Positions 11,190-25,400 are shown, numbered from the stretch's first letter. The stretch is DNA of 64,000 nucleotides from Mytilus edulis (GCF_963676685.1 NC_092354.1:67406241-67470240), one strand, 5' to 3'. The notes: a model not told the origin generated them from the sequence alone. Numbers and translations: made by a program.

Positions 11190-11350
11190 GACCTACACTT
11201 GAGATGTTTATTCCCCCAATATTTAAAATAAGTAAAAATGCATGTACCAAAGCAGGAATATGACAGTTGTTATCCATTCGTTTGATGTGTTTGAGCTTTT
11301 GGATTTGTCCATTTGAATAATGGCTTTCCGTTTAGAATTTCCCATGGATT
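11190..11350 (+). repeat. R2 interspersed repeat copy
   Basis: Blocks GTTGTTATCCATTCGTTTGA and TTCCGTTTAGAATTTCCCA recur at 38,655-38,775 and, diverged, at 55,955-56,170. Reverse-complement copies are at 15,955-16,185, 22,262-22,420 and 40,675-40,745. Confidence 0.6.
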
Positions 11351-11694
11351 GTTTTTTTTTCACTTTTCACAATCTCAACAAAATAAATTATTTCACCTGT
11401 TTGGTGTATGAATTACTAAATAACAATATGTTTACAAGGCAAAACAGTAATTATAGCATAATCTCTCGCACTTTCAATATCAAATACAAAGCAACAACAA
11501 ACGTGAACTTCTAATTATGTCCATTGATAATGCTATGATTCGTACATAAATTACTATTGTTATAACCGTATGTAATAACATATACTTTACATATTTTATA
11601 AGCACCCAGTTTTGGCTGCTGGGTTTCAACTATTGTAACATTACACAGCTGATATGCCCTTTGGGATTGCTCACACAAGTTTGTCAATATAACG

Positions 11695-11850
11695 GAACTG
11701 TCATACAATTTAACAATTTAGCTAGCTAATAAAACCAGATTTGTACTACGTTTTTCTTCCGGAAATGCCTGTACCAAGTCAGGGACATGGCAGTTATTTT
11801 TCAATTGTTTTGTTGATTTTGTCATTTTTTGTCATTTTTAATGGACTTAG
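11695..11850 (+). repeat. R2 interspersed repeat copy
   Basis: Contains the blocks TAGCTAGCTAATAAAACCAG and GCCTGTACCAAGTCAGG of family R2, which also occur in the minus-strand copy at 15,955-16,185. Confidence 0.55.
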
Positions 11851-12814
11851 CCTTTTTAAATTTGCCTTATACATAACATACAAACATAACTTAGATGTAC
11901 CATTTCATAAAAAGGAATTTTTTTAGAATTATCATAGTTTTTGTTTTATATACACATAGATGTAGTACGTCATTGCAATTTACTGCTGACAAAATAAATC
12001 GACAGCATTAAGTAACAACATGTGTAAATTAAATAGTCATAATGACTTGTAACGCAATGTGACAAATTCGTGTTCAAGGTTTTAGTCACATTTGCAGGAC
12101 GTGTTTTAAAAAGCAATCGGCATTCTCATGGAAATAACTGTGATTTTCTTCTTGATTGCTTTATTTATAAGAGTCGTAAGTGTTATATGTTGCGTTTGTC
12201 ACAGTAAATTGTCTTTACGTCCTTTTTCGTTTTTGCCTCCGACGTCATTTCTACTTTGTTCGACATATAAGTAATATTATTCCTTAAATATCATTAGCCT
12301 ATCGCCTACTTCTTGTTTCTCAGTTCTAATTAAAAATCAAGTTGACATTTCGCAGATCCATGTTTATATTTTTCTTGTTTACTTGATATTTCTCAGTTCA
12401 AAATTTATATGTTTTTAATTTGACTTGATATATCACATCTCCAATGTAGAAGTGACAAAATGCAGACTTGTAATAAAAAAATTCTAACTTGAATGTGAAT
12501 AAATGATCAAAATGACGTAGAAGTTTTAAATTAAAACAACAACAGGTCACACTACGGAGACAAAATTATTGAAACAGAGAAATATCAAGTTAAATTAAAA
12601 ATTATAAGGGGACAGACCTGTGTTGTGAATTTCTGTATAGGAATGTTGGTTAAATTCTATTTTTTTCTTGTAGCTAGACAATATGTTCAGCAACACAATT
12701 GTATCTATTAAGCAAAGTGTCACATATATCTTCTCATCTGTTATTTAAGAATTATGTTTGATATTTATTTTCATTTATATTTTGTAAAAAAAAACATTTG
12801 GAATCTGAGCCAGT

Positions 12815-14130
12815 GACAATGGGACTGTATCTTACATTAATTTGTAGGATCCTTTACTATAGATAATTTCGCTGATCTGTAAAAATAACATCTCCATGCC
12901 TAATATATGATGTACTGTAGTACGACGATAGATTAAAACTGACGTAGAAAGGAAACACCTGGCAACCACAAGCTTCATTTTTATGAAACCCAGGTGGTCG
13001 TGTGGTCTAGCGGGACGGCTACAGTGCAGGCGATTTGGTGTCACGATATCTCAGTGGCATGGGTTCAAATCCCGGCCAGGGAAGAACAAACAATTTGCGA
13101 AAGCAAATTTACAGATCTAACATAGTTAGGTTGATGTTCAGACGAGTTGTATATACATAATGTACATAGCCATGTATCATCATCACTGCTAGTGATCCGA
13201 TGGATGAATCTGTTGTAGAGTTGTCACTGGCTCAGACGTACTTATACATATACGAATTTTCTGTGACTGTATCTTACATAAATATGTAGAATCCTTTACT
13301 GTAGATAAATTCACTGATCTGTAAAAATAACATCTCCATGACTTATATATGATGTACTGTAGTACGACGCTAGATTAAAACTGACATAGAAAGGTAACAC
13401 CCGGCCACCGAAAGCTTCAGTTTTATGAAGCCCAGGTGGTCGTGTGGTCTAGCGGGACGGCTACAGTGCAGGCGATTTGGTGTCACGATATCTCAGTGGC
13501 ATGGGTTCAAATCCCGGCCAGGGAAGAACAAACAATTTGCGAAAGCAAATTTACAGATCTAACATAGTTAGGTTGATGTTCAGACGAGTTGTATATACAT
13601 AATGTACATAGCCATGTATCATCATCACTGCTGGTGATCCGATGGATAAATCTGTTGTAGAGTTGTCACTGGCTCAGACGTACTTATAAATATAAGAATT
13701 TTCTGTGACTGTATCTTACATAAATTTGTAGGATCCTTTACTGTAGATAATTTAGCTGATCTGTAAAAATAACATCTCCATGCCTTATATATCATGTACT
13801 GTAGTACGACGCTAGATTAAAACTGACGTGGAAAGGTAACACCGGCAAACGAAAGCTTCATGTTTATGAAGCACAGGTGGTCATGTGGTCTAGCGGGACG
13901 GCTACAGTGCAGGCGATTTGGTGTCACGATATCTCAGTAGCATGGGTTCGAATCCCGGCGAGGGAAGAACAAAAAAATTGCGAAAGCAAATTTACAGATC
14001 TAACATTGTTGGGTTGATGTTTAGACGAGTTGTATATACATAATGTACACAGCCATGTATCATCATCACTGCTGGTGATCCGATGGATAAATATGTTGTA
14101 GAGTTGTCACTGGCTCAGACGTACTTATAT
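12815..14130 (+). repeat. 441-442 bp tandem array with tRNA-like sequence (array 2, opposite orientation to array 1)
   Basis: Three units of the same family as array 1, now with the tRNA-like part on the plus strand. CCCAGGTGG (third unit CACAGGTGG) falls at 12,989, 13,431 and 13,872, so the period is 441-442 bp. The A box TGGTCTAGCGG is intact in all three. The B box is GGTTCAAATCC in units 1 and 2 (one mismatch) and the perfect GGTTCGAATCC in unit 3. Substitutions relative to array 1 are spread throughout, so the two arrays have been separate for some time while each stayed internally uniform. Confidence 0.9.
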
Positions 14131-14869
14131 CTATATATCTATATACAATCATAGTTTATAATATACACACTCAAGGTTATCCTTCTTCTGAAAATGAACC
14201 GCCTGCGGCATGTCCTTTTGGTATGAAGTCATTGTTTTTAACTATTTGCAAATGTAGACTTGTGCTAGCATGTGTTTTTAGTCATGTAGAAACAAATAAA
14301 TAAACCCCGTAATAAGAGTCATGTACCTTGATAGTCTTGCGTGAAAAGCAACTCTTCTATCTAGAAGCAGCCCACCTTGAAAATGTTTTTTTTAGTTTAC
14401 CTATCATGTATTAACGAAATCAAACAACAATTTTCGTTTAACATATTTCATTTTCTTACCATTTCAGATTATGCGCGTATCAATAACTCGGTAATACCAA
14501 AGTTATCAGTTTTTCTAAAACCAGTTGTTGGCATGATACGGGTTATTTTCTTTTAATGTATTGTATAATGGTATGATTCTAAACCGTACACGGGTTGTGC
14601 AAGATTTTCATACGAAATGATAATCTTTTAATCGCTTAAAATGTAGTCTGAAGCTGGCATGCCAGTAACTGCTAGGAATCCTTTGTTCATTCAAGTATCA
14701 CTGTTATTATGCTTAGTTTCTGAAACATGTCTTTAGTTACTTGTTATTACATCGGACTCGGATTTCTTTTATACAGAGTTCTACTGTGCATTTTGCTTAC
14801 TGTTAATTTTTTCATGAACATTGACTAGAGGTATAGGGATTGAGATCGCACAAAACATGTATAACCGCC

Positions 14870-15110
14870 GAATCTTTTGCGCTTGTCCAAAGGCAGGAGC
14901 GTCTGACCGTTGTAGTCTTGTATGATTTTAATTTTAGTTGATTTACAGTTTACAGTTTAGAATGTCGCCCATTCTCACTGAACTAGTCCCCATTTTCATG
15001 TAAGGCCAGTTGAAGCCTGTCTTTTGGTGCATGATTTTTCGTTTGTGTTGAAGACCCATTGGTGGACTTCTGTTGTTGTCTTTGACATAGTCCCCATTTC
15101 CATTTTTTAT
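14870..15110 (+). repeat. R5 interspersed repeat copy
   Basis: Shares with 19,630-19,905 the ordered blocks AGGAGCGTCTGACC (AGGAGCCTCTGGTC there), CTCACTGAACTAGTC, GGCCAGTTGA and TTTGACATAGTCCCCAT. Two dispersed copies 4.7 kb apart. Confidence 0.55.
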
Positions 15111-15954
15111 TTCATTATCCAGCAACACATAGAAACCATATTTAAAGTGACGTGGCACAGTAAATGTAAAGCGAATTTCTTGATAAAGCGTGACTTAGAA
15201 AAATAAGTTTTGTAAGAGGTGAACCCCAGGGGTCCAGTTTCGATTCCTATCAGTTCTATCATTACATTTCTGAGAGTAACTGAATTTCTCCGGCTACAAA
15301 ATTGGCTTCCAACAAAAACATCTACGGAATACCTAGCCAAGGGAATTAATGATATAAAGATATCACCATTATTGTAAAATGAATTCTGTAGGTTTTCTTA
15401 CTGTGACAGAGTATTCGGTATTAAATTCATGGTCGTAGAGTACTTGTTTTCGTAGACAAACTATTATATTCTCTGTTTATGAATCCAACCATATTGCTTT
15501 ATTATTTGTTATTTATGCATAATATTTGGAAAATGTTTTGCTGAACGGAAATTAGTAAAACAAAGTAAAGCAAATTTAATCTTCACTATTAAATTACAAA
15601 GGTAAGTAATATGAGTACATATGAGACAAAGTATTAACTTACATTACATAGTGTGTACTATTTTATCTAGCTTTTAAATTGCGCTCAATATTTGAAATGT
15701 AGGTAAAATTATCTGCCAGTGTATAGGTTCCTTGAAATGTTCACCTTGGAATTTAACACATAAGAGCAAAAATGTGCATGTAAACAAATTAATCATATTT
15801 AAACAAACACATTTGTCCATACGCTGTTGATGAAAAAAAAATTGAAAGTACAGTTATAATGAATAATTCCATGTCGGAGGACACCACCATTTTAAACTAG
15901 TATGAAAGCCTGTGAAAACTATCATTTGAACAAACATGTTGCATTTTGTATGAC

Positions 15955-16185
15955 TGTAGTTTTTAATCTAAGTCGAAAAAAAATAACAACAAGTAAAATC
16001 ACAAAAAACTGAACTCTGAGGAAAACAGAAAGTCCATAATCAAATAGCAAAATCAAAACCTCAAACACATCAAACAAATAAACAACAACTGTCATATTCC
16101 TAACCTGTAATATGCCTTTTCTTGTGTAGAACCGTGTTTTATAGCTAGCTAAACCTCTTAGGTTTATGTTTATAAATGCCATGAT
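15955..16185 (-). repeat. R2 interspersed repeat copy
   Basis: Reverse orientation. The plus strand reads ...CTCAAACACATCAAACAAAT... CAACTGTCATATTCC... TTTTATAGCTAGCTAAACC, the complement of R2 at 11,190-11,850. Confidence 0.6.
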
Positions 16186-16699
16186 AGTATTTTTTTTTAT
16201 AATTATGTAATGACATATGATATTATGATATGTCGGTTTAATACAAATAGGGGTACATTTTTTTGTAAAAATACAAGCTATCTATACAGTTTCCTTTATG
16301 ATCATCAATATGGATAGTTGTAGTGAATATAATCAATCAAATGAATTAAATAGTAATAAACAAATGTCAACTGTAATCAAGAGACTTGACAAAGGCAATT
16401 CAGCTACAGGCTCAAATGAGTATGAATCGCTCACCTGGATATAATCATAGATTCCAAAAATGTAGTACGAGTATTACATGTTGCTCATATTTTCAACTGT
16501 AGGCAATTTAATAAATGCAATCATAAAAACGTAGGGTCAAAATAATAACCAATAGATAACATTGACAAAATTTATAATCAGAAATGTCAACATGTATTTC
16601 CAAGTTTGTCCACTTTTAACGTTTATGGGACTTTGGTTTCGATTTTAAGTTGTGTCCGCCTGATATTATTTGCATAATTGTACCACTGTTTTACTACGT

Positions 16700-16975
16700 A
16701 TATTTTGGCTGTGTGCTTTCTAAGTAGTATTGTTTACGGCTGTGTACTTTCATGTTAAAAGGCTGCTGGGCTGTGTGTTTTCAGGATACTAGAGTTCTAC
16801 ATTGCATTTTTTTTCCGGGTAGTATGGTTGTGCACTGTTTGATTTCAGAACAATATGATTTTTTTCTTGCACGCTTTCAGTGTAATAGGGTTCTGGACTG
16901 GACTACGTTTTCCTGGTAATGAATTTTTGGTCTGCTCTCTTTCGGAATAAAAGGAATATGGGCTGCGTGCTGCAA
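16700..16975 (+). repeat. Degenerate minisatellite
   Basis: About eight imperfect units of roughly 30-35 bp, each with a GGCTGTGTGCTTTC-like core followed by an AGTAT...GTT-like tail. Units are much diverged; unit number and boundaries are approximate. Confidence 0.5.
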
Positions 16976-17127
16976 AAGGGGTTTAAAAAAAACGTTTCAA
17001 TTTTGAGTGTATCGGAGAGATAAATATACATTTAAAACTTAGGGCATAGTGTTACGACATCTATACATAATTCTTGTTAAAGATTTATCACATACAACAC
17101 CTATACATATGATATAAACATTCTTAC

Positions 17128-17180
17128 AGTCAACAAAGCCTCTTCCTTTCTTCAGACGATCACAAATGTCAACATATAAA
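17128..17180 (-). CDS. Possible small exon (weak)
   Basis: A minus-strand segment between an AG (ACCTAG, 17,182-17,181) and a good donor (ACT then GTAAGAATG). It reads YVDICDRLKKGRGFVD and ends in phase 1, compatible with splicing to the phase-1 EGF-like exon at 9,321-9,440, where the joined codon would be TGT (Cys). The context is only suggestive and no homologue is recognised. Confidence 0.2.
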
Positions 17181-18609
17181 CTAGGTATTTTCATGGTTTT
17201 TCTCCTTGCTCAAACTGTTGCTTTAGTTTTAAGTGTTGGTGTTTGTCTATATTTATAAACCTGATAACTCATGAAACACCAAAATCAACCTTATGTTTTT
17301 AATCATATTGTTCTTCCGAATTAAATGTTATAGACTTACAAAGAAAGTAGTGTATATGTAATTGAAATTTACAACTTAAAAATAGGACAAACTACTCACA
17401 GAAACTTGTTATGTTAAAAAATCGTACAGTTTTTATTAATTCGTTTAACTCTTTGAAACAAAACAATAAGAAACACTGCATTCACATGTATGTATTCCAT
17501 GTACTAAATTATAACTCTTTAGTTGGACCAAATTGAAGATACAAATACATGTTTTGCAGTCAATGCGTATGAGTTATCACATTGAAGAAAAACAAATTAT
17601 GAGGTCAGTCGGCTATTATAATTTCCAATTTTTGTTATCAACATGATTTCGCATAAATATGCAATGACAGATCTTTTTGGATGTTTGGTCGTCGTGATTT
17701 AACACTGATCTAAAGAGCAACGTCTTAACAAATGAGTGTATAAGATTTTTTTTTTACATGACAATATCCAAACAAATGACAGAATATGTATCATAAGTAG
17801 TTACTGATAAAAGTCCCTAGTACGTATGGCAAACTGAAAATCATTTAAAAAGTAGAAACAAATGGACAAATACCACAATAATAAAAAAAATAAACAAATG
17901 TCAGAAGCAGAAAAAAGCGACGGTGTTTAAAACAGTGTAGGTTCGGCGTTCACATTTCCGAAGCTTATTGATCTAAGCAACGTAAAGCACACTGCCCGTG
18001 TATCTATAGTTGAATAACAACTACGCAATAAGGTATGTATTTTCCAATGTGTCATCCGTATCAATTCTAGACACAGCTATAATCAAATGTTGGTTGAATT
18101 GGTGTGTCATATTATATACTTCATAATACTCCTCAACTAGATAAATTCATGTGACACGAATTTTTACAATTAAATGATTAAAATAGCCTTGTAAATGTTG
18201 TAACCATGACTCCCCTGTATATCAATATCATCATGAATGGACGATCAGAACAATTTAAAAAATTGTATCACACATTCAATTTAATTGTGTTTTCAACGTA
18301 GGATATAATAAAGGTATGAAAACATTTTCAATGTTAGTAAGGATACGCTCTCTTTTATATTATCCACATTTGACAAGCTATTGTATCAACTCAAGATTTC
18401 ACTATTATTGTCTACCATTTTAAGACGCCTGTCACGGATGTTTTCTGCAAACAATTATTTAAATCTATCTCAAAAGATGCCCGGTTATGACACTTATAGC
18501 GGACAACTACAAACTAGTGCTTTTTAAATTGTTATGTGCGGACACAGTTTAAAAGGCATTATCGACTAAATGTTCACGCAAATTATTACACTTTGCTTAA
18601 GATATTTAC

Positions 18610-19470
18610 CTACTTTGGTGCAACTGACGATTTTCTCATGAGAACTTTTTTCTTAGCGTTTTGTCGTCTTTCTATTCCAAAATAATAAGAGTAGAATAAC
18701 AGAAAATTATTAACAAGTACTGGAATCAGTAGAGCAAGAAGGCATACGCCAGTAATTGCACAAGTTGATGCAATTAACCTGCCTTGGACAGTTGTCGGGT
18801 AGATATCTCCATAACCAACTGTCGTCAGAGTGACAACAGCCCACCATGCTGCGTCAGGGATATGTGCAAAGGCAGAATCTTGCGAGAAGTAGGCGAGAGA
18901 CGAGAACAACAAAACAGCTGTACACAAGGTTAGCAGCATAACTAATAAATCACCCACACTAGCACGTAACGTGTACACCAATATTCGGAACCCGCTGATG
19001 TGCCTTACCAATCGAAATAATCGAAATACTCTAAATACTTGCAGTGAATACACAATATCGTGACCAGAATCCTTATATACCTCTTTAGTATTCACTTGAT
19101 CTACAATGAGTGATGTATACATTACAAACAAGGCCAAAATGTCTATGAAGTTTAAAAATGTGATAAACTCTCTCCACGGCAAAGGAAACACTATAAGCTT
19201 GCAAATAATTTCAATCGTAAAGTACGCCAATGTTATCATTTTGAGATACCAAAAAGCATCGATTTCAACGTAAACATGTCGTGGTAGTACCACTGATGCG
19301 TCATGATATGTATCATTAAACCAGTAATCATCGAACAGTTCCTCCTCCTCTGATGTAAAGTAATCAAACCATTCATCTTTTGTTAATTTTCTTCTAAATA
19401 ATGGATGTGTACTGCTGACCAGTAGAAACAAAGACAGTAGAACCATTGCATTGCTGATATATAAAAACAC
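18610..19470 (-). CDS. Kv channel exon 2 (S1-S6, pore)
   Basis: 286 codons (residues 160-445) and a TAG stop. S1 is about 160-180. The S1-S2 loop is strongly acidic (TSEEEELFDD) with an N-glycosylation site NDT at 211-213. S2 is about 236-254 with the FTIE charge-transfer motif, S3 about 262-283. In S4 arginines fall at 306, 309, 312 and 315, with Gln303 where Shaker-type channels carry another Arg. S5 is about 333-354, the selectivity filter TTVGYGD at 375-381, S6 about 392-420. The S6 bend is LLIPVLVNNF: the first Pro of the usual PVP is Leu407, the second (Pro409) is kept. The exon begins with GTG at an acceptor, so it is not a translation start. Confidence 0.9.
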   Translation of the reverse strand: MFLYISNAMVLLSLFLLVSSTHPLFRRKLTKDEWFDYFTSEEEELFDDYWFNDTYHDASVVLPRHVYVEIDAFWYLKMITLAYFTIEIICKLIVFPLPWREFITFLNFIDILALFVMYTSLIVDQVNTKEVYKDSGHDIVYSLQVFRVFRLFRLVRHISGFRILVYTLRASVGDLLVMLLTLCTAVLLFSSLAYFSQDSAFAHIPDAAWWAVVTLTTVGYGDIYPTTVQGRLIASTCAITGVCLLALLIPVLVNNFLLFYSYYFGIERRQNAKKKVLMRKSSVAPK

Positions 19471-22400
19471 CTAAATAAAAAAAGAAAATAAAGAAAACTT
19501 GGTTATTATACACTACTGCATATGACTGTGATCAACAGTTAGAAACTAAAATAGATTGTTTAAAAAATATTTTTACATAAGCTAGAGGTAGAGGAGAGTG
19601 ATATCTCAAACATATATTTCAATTCACCGCATTTTTACGGCTGTCCCAAGTTAGGAGCCTCTGGTCTTTGTTAGTCTTGCATGTTTTTTTTTAAATTTAA
19701 TTCATTTATATATTTTAGAGTTTCAGAAGACGTCCATTTTCACTGAACTAGTACACATGTTTATTCAGGGGCCAGTTGAGTCCCGCCTCCAGGTACGGGA
19801 TTATCTTACTGCATTGAAAAAAACATCGGAGGTGATCGGCTGCTGTCTTTACTTTGATCGGATTGTTGTCTCTTTGACATATTCCCCATGTCCATTTTCA
19901 ATTTTATAGTCGCCAAACTTTACTTATGCGAAAATCAAACATCCCTTTTAAGTTATCGATATGTAAATAAACTGCTCATGATTGACTCGGATTTTGAAAT
20001 TGGATATTTCATACATTCATTACGTAAAGTATATTAGTTTCAATAAATAAAGCGAGCTTGATTGGTACAGGAAAAAAAGTGTAAAATGACCATGCGTTCA
20101 CTTACTTAAAGGTGCGCTAGCTGTCAAATTCATGTTCACCGATTCTAATCAAATTCTCATATTTGATTTATAACAATGTAAAACATTTATCCAAACTATT
20201 AAAAGTCTAAATCAAACAATGAACAAGGCACATAGATGAATATACGTAGCTTTGTTTCGTGTGTATTGAGTCTAGACGCCATCTAATTATGTATCGAGTT
20301 GACCTCTATAGTCATCTGATGACCATACAAGCGATGTAAACATAAATATAGATATAAATAGATTAAACAAGCACGTGCTGTTGAATTGTTCTAGGATAAT
20401 TTCATATTACAGATACAAAATAAATGTTTATTATCGTTTTTACATGTATTTAAAAATTGATTTGTAGATCGAATCAGTCAATCAAATGATTTACCTTTGT
20501 TTCATTTTCAATGTTGACATTATCTTCCTTTAAATAACTTTACACATACAATTCACGTGTTATCCATCTCAAGCTAAGGGGTTAAATTAAAGTTCACATG
20601 AATACGAATTCAATGAGATCGAGTTATTGCAAGTGAATAATTAATAATCAATGTTTTTTTTTTGGCTTATTTTAACAAAATTGAACCTTATTGGCTACTA
20701 AAAAGGAATTATTATTTCACTATTTGTATTTCATTACTGATTGAGCCTAAAAACAAATATTTTAGGTTTTTCATATATCTCGTAGCTAGTGCCCCTTGAA
20801 GGATTGTGTACAACAACTCAATTAAATCAGAATATTCAAAACAGCATACTAGTAACTGATAGTCATACATTAGAAACATGGTAATATTCATCGAATATAA
20901 ATTGATTGATAGATATAAATTTCAATTTTTGGAAACAAAATATAGTATGCGTCGTGGAGAAAAAGATCTAAGACCTACCTTTTATATTTATTGATTATTT
21001 GTACTCGTCATGCATATAAATTTTCCACTAGTCTTTAGCCAATCAGCAACCATGTAAACATAGGTCATTTCATCGTGATTGGGAAATTGAATTGCCATCT
21101 TCACTCTTACCGAATGAAGAACTTTACAACGGGAAAGAATTGTATTAAAATGAATATAATAAGCAACAATATAAAAAATCAAATCCGTCAGGTCTATAGT
21201 TCAGAAATTTTGGGACATCTGATTTTATATATTAGTATATATAGCATTTGAGTCCTATGTTAGATTGATATAGTGGAATAAAGGTCGATGGATAAAAATG
21301 GATTACAGTGCGTTTTAACAATTCCAATGATATATTAATCGATGTGTATTACTAACTTTGTCTTATGGTAATTTTTTCTGCTTATTGTACAAAAAGCAAT
21401 TTGAAACTAATCCATATTGTCCGTCATAATTGCTCTCGTTAGATCTCTTAAACAATCACGGTTACTTGAAAGTCATTCTATAATATCAAATAATGCATCC
21501 TGTATGTGTAATTTTTGAGTCATTAAAATGTAATGTGTCAAACAGATGTAGTTTTGTATTGATAGTGTTATCTTTACCATTTCTATGGAAACAATGTAGT
21601 ATGTTGTCCTGACTTACTTGACTTAATCCACTTCGTTCCAAGGGGGACATAGGGCGACTATAATTTTTTTGTCCTATTATTAAACAAAATATTTTTCGGG
21701 CATTAACCCTTGATTAAATCAACTTTGAAATGGCGAAAAACAAAATTAACCAAAAAATGTGTGAATACCAGATTTTGTTATAGTCATAAGTAGGACACAT
21801 TTATTTATTTTCGGTATTATACCCCCCAAATAAAGAGGGTCGGATATTTGTATGTTCGAGATGAATAAAAAATCAAAAAGTCAGAAAGTGAGTAAAAAAA
21901 TCAAAGTGTCAGCAAGAAAAAGTTTACCGCTCTCGCTCGTTTCATATGCTTTTTAAAGATGTGTATAGTTAGGGATTGCTGCAAGACGAACATGTTTTTC
22001 TTTCCAAATATATATTGGTTTTTCAAAGCTCGTTAACAATCTTTTTCTGATGTGTCAATTTCCAGGACATACTTAATGAAATTACTGTTATTTTAGTTTG
22101 TAATTTTCCTAAAGTAATTTTTTATGAACTGAAGCCAACTATAATCAATCGACAAGTATTATAAAATCTTCCTTTACTACAGACTTGATCAATTAGCTGC
22201 TGTATAGAAAAGATTTTTACAAACATGTTGATCCCATATAATGATAACAGTTAATTAACAGAAAGTAAAATAACAAAAATACCGGACTCAAATGGCAAAA
22301 ACCAAAGGCTCAACGAGATCAAACAAATGTAAAATGTCAAATTCCTGACTTATCACAGGCGTTTCCTTTAGCAGAAAATGATGGATTTTTCATTGGATTA

Positions 22401-25400
22401 ATAAATAGCAAAAACATGGTTTGGTCTTTTATATCATACTCTCCATTAACGGCTTGTCAGAAATGATGATTTCAAGCATTTAAGACACACATAATGATTA
22501 CAGTCGATCTCCCGAGAGTTAGTTAATGGGGTTCAAGACACGTTCAACCAAATTAATTCAATGTTCATTCATGTATTTAATTTAAGTTTAAGATCAAATA
22601 TGGATGTTGGACGTGAACTTATTGACCTTTTAGTCTTCGATACAATGACTTTTTTATAACCTGATATTGGCTCTGAAGTATTATTCATCGGTTGTTGGTT
22701 TTGGTCCATACAGTCTATTTTTTTAGTTATTGATTTATATATCAATAAGACCGTTACTTTCCTTTCAGAATCATTTTACATTTATCTTGTCGAGGGCTTT
22801 AGACAGCTAACCTTGCAGTATTGGTCATTTGTGAAGGACTTACGGTTACCTATAGTTGTTTACTTTAGCCATATGGTCTCGAGATGAGAGTTTTTTCATT
22901 TGCAATCATAAATCCACTTTTTATTTCATAAGTATTCAAATAGATGGACAAATGCGTATCTCATTTTATTGATAAATCACAGAACCGAGGTTTTCGATAT
23001 TTTTATTCCTAATTCCATATTTAATAATACCTGTCAGGGGGAGATTTCTACATGATCAATAGCTGAAATTGTTTATCTAACTTCACCAGAATTTGTTTTA
23101 CTTTCCCGAAAAAAAACACAACTGTGTTGTGAATATCTCTATTGCACTAATCAGAAGAACAGAGTTTCAGTATTGGTAAGCTAGCAACTTATATCAAACG
23201 GGATTTATGATGTGCTTTCAAGAGGTTTTCTACTCAGTTTCAAAATAACAAACTTTTGATAACACTAGTATTGATATTGATAGGGGATATTAGCCATTGA
23301 AATTTTGGCGGGAAAATGTTCTTTCTTGATATTTCATAAATTTATCTGTAACAAGTTTAAAAAAACAAGAATTTTATAAGACTTTTATAGATGTCTTATA
23401 CTCATACAGTCATGTAAAAGATTTATAAAAAGCAAAATGGGGGTCAATGGGCAAATTTCGAATGAATAAAGTCAGAGGTTTCCGAAAATCTGACATAAAT
23501 TGCAAAACATGACAAGCGAACATCCTTAAAATGAAACATTTATTTTGAATTGACGCTTGACTATCTATAGCTGCCCATTTTTCGTTATAACTGTTAAGTA
23601 ACAATTGCTTCATCTAACACAAAAGCAAGTACAGGAGCATAATTTATTATACAATTAATTGGGTTGATACAATGATATATCAACTCTAGAGATATGATAG
23701 TTGAGGGTACATTATCTTATCTGTAGGCTCTAAATTTAAACTATAAATTGAAGGTACCAGTCTTGTATAACAACATAAGTTTCCGGTGCATGTCAAAACA
23801 TGGAGAGAAACGAAAAAGTCCATTTTTTCTGATTTTTGTTCTGGACTCATTTTTTTTTTGTTTGATTATAGGTTTATGCTGAATTGAAACATATATTTAG
23901 AGTGAAAAAAATATCTTTTTGGGGATATCAATCCAGGAAAGTGGAAGGATATCATGTATACTGGAAGTGGTGCGGCCTAGTGAAAACAGCAAACAGAAAG
24001 AAGAAAAAAAAAAACAAAACGGCAGGGTTACGTAACTTTTTATTCTTCATGGCATGACCCACTTATTTTTCGATTACATCACAATTTCACATTAGTACAT
24101 ACATTGACATACATAATATGAACATGAAATTTGTTTTCTTTGTAGCGTTTTTTTATATTTTTATTTTCAAAGATCAGCTGTTTTGCATGTAAAACTATGG
24201 AGCAATCAATTACAAGACTGCAACCTGAAGTATAGCAGTTGATTAAGATACTTTTAAAAGAGTTTCCTGTTTTTTTCTCATAATTTATTATCTGCTTTTA
24301 AACAAATGTTACATTTTTTGTTTTATTACTGGAAATATTCAATGAAGTATTCGAAAGGAAACCACCGAAAACAAGAAGGAAATGAAAATAAATCCCTGAT
24401 AATTTAAAACACGTGTTAAACAAACATAATTGAATTAACGTTCACGGACACTGTTTTAAATCTTTTATCTATCTCTCGAATATTTGCCGCGGTGAAAATA
24501 GAAAAAGACCACTAGCCTAACGAACCTTCGTCGACGTTAATATCATCCTAAGTTAAAAACAGTTGGTATTTTGTTTCTGCATGTCTGGTAATTCTAGAAT
24601 TCTCGAGAAAATTGTTTGTAGAATTTTATTTAGTATACATCAAACTAAGATACAGTACAGGTAGGGACTTATTTTTATGGATGCCTTAATCCGTCTAGAT
24701 GTCAGACTGGTCGGACAGTTGTCCCAGTGTAATAAACACCTGCTGTGCAATATCCAAGTGGAAGGTCGTAAATCAATCTGTACCAGCTTGATTAGAATTA
24801 AATTTTACCTGTACAGATATATTAGTATTTATGGAGGATAGATAAATGTAAAATATTGTTTTGTATTCAAATAGAAAGAATTAAAATTAAAATTAAATAT
24901 AAGAAATAAAATTCAAATTAAATATAAGAATAAAAATTAAAATTGAATATAATTTTATTTTTTTTATAATTTGAAAATGAAATAAAGACGATTTTTAACA
25001 ATATATTGTGTTGCCAATTATTTCAATAGTTTTGTGCGAATAAACTATTTTTTATTTGTATTTGTAAACCGTAAATATTTCATCTAATTCAAAATAATAA
25101 GCCTAATAACAACCAAGACTGTTTTCAATAGAAGTTTAAATCAAATTGTTGAGACTTCAATCCCGTAAATTATACGAGTTTTCGTTGATGGTTATATTAT
25201 TTCCCGCTTTTAACGTCCTGTTCCTTTATATGTTATTATAAGAAACTCAATTTTAAGTATAAGGCCAACATATCGTATTTATGAAATATGTATAGGCATT
25301 GTGAATTAAGTTATTTTCCTTTTGATACAACTTTCCCCGTCGGAGCCTCTACATCTATTCACACCTGTCAATCATTTCTCGCAAGTGAAACATTTTGGTC

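Larger units (their letters stand above)
10181..12814. other. Intergenic stretch with repeat fragments only
   Basis: No gene recognised. It contains an R1 fragment near 10,745-10,815 (CCATGGCAAGGTCAG... GTTTGAATGTCCCTTTG) and R2 fragments at 11,190-11,350 and 11,695-11,850. Short open frames here show no domain or splice context. Confidence 0.5.

Noticed and set aside
12300-12600. Short inverted TCAAGTT/AACTTGA blocks as a MITE
   Set aside because: Matches are short and patchy in AT-rich DNA; no clear ends or target duplication.
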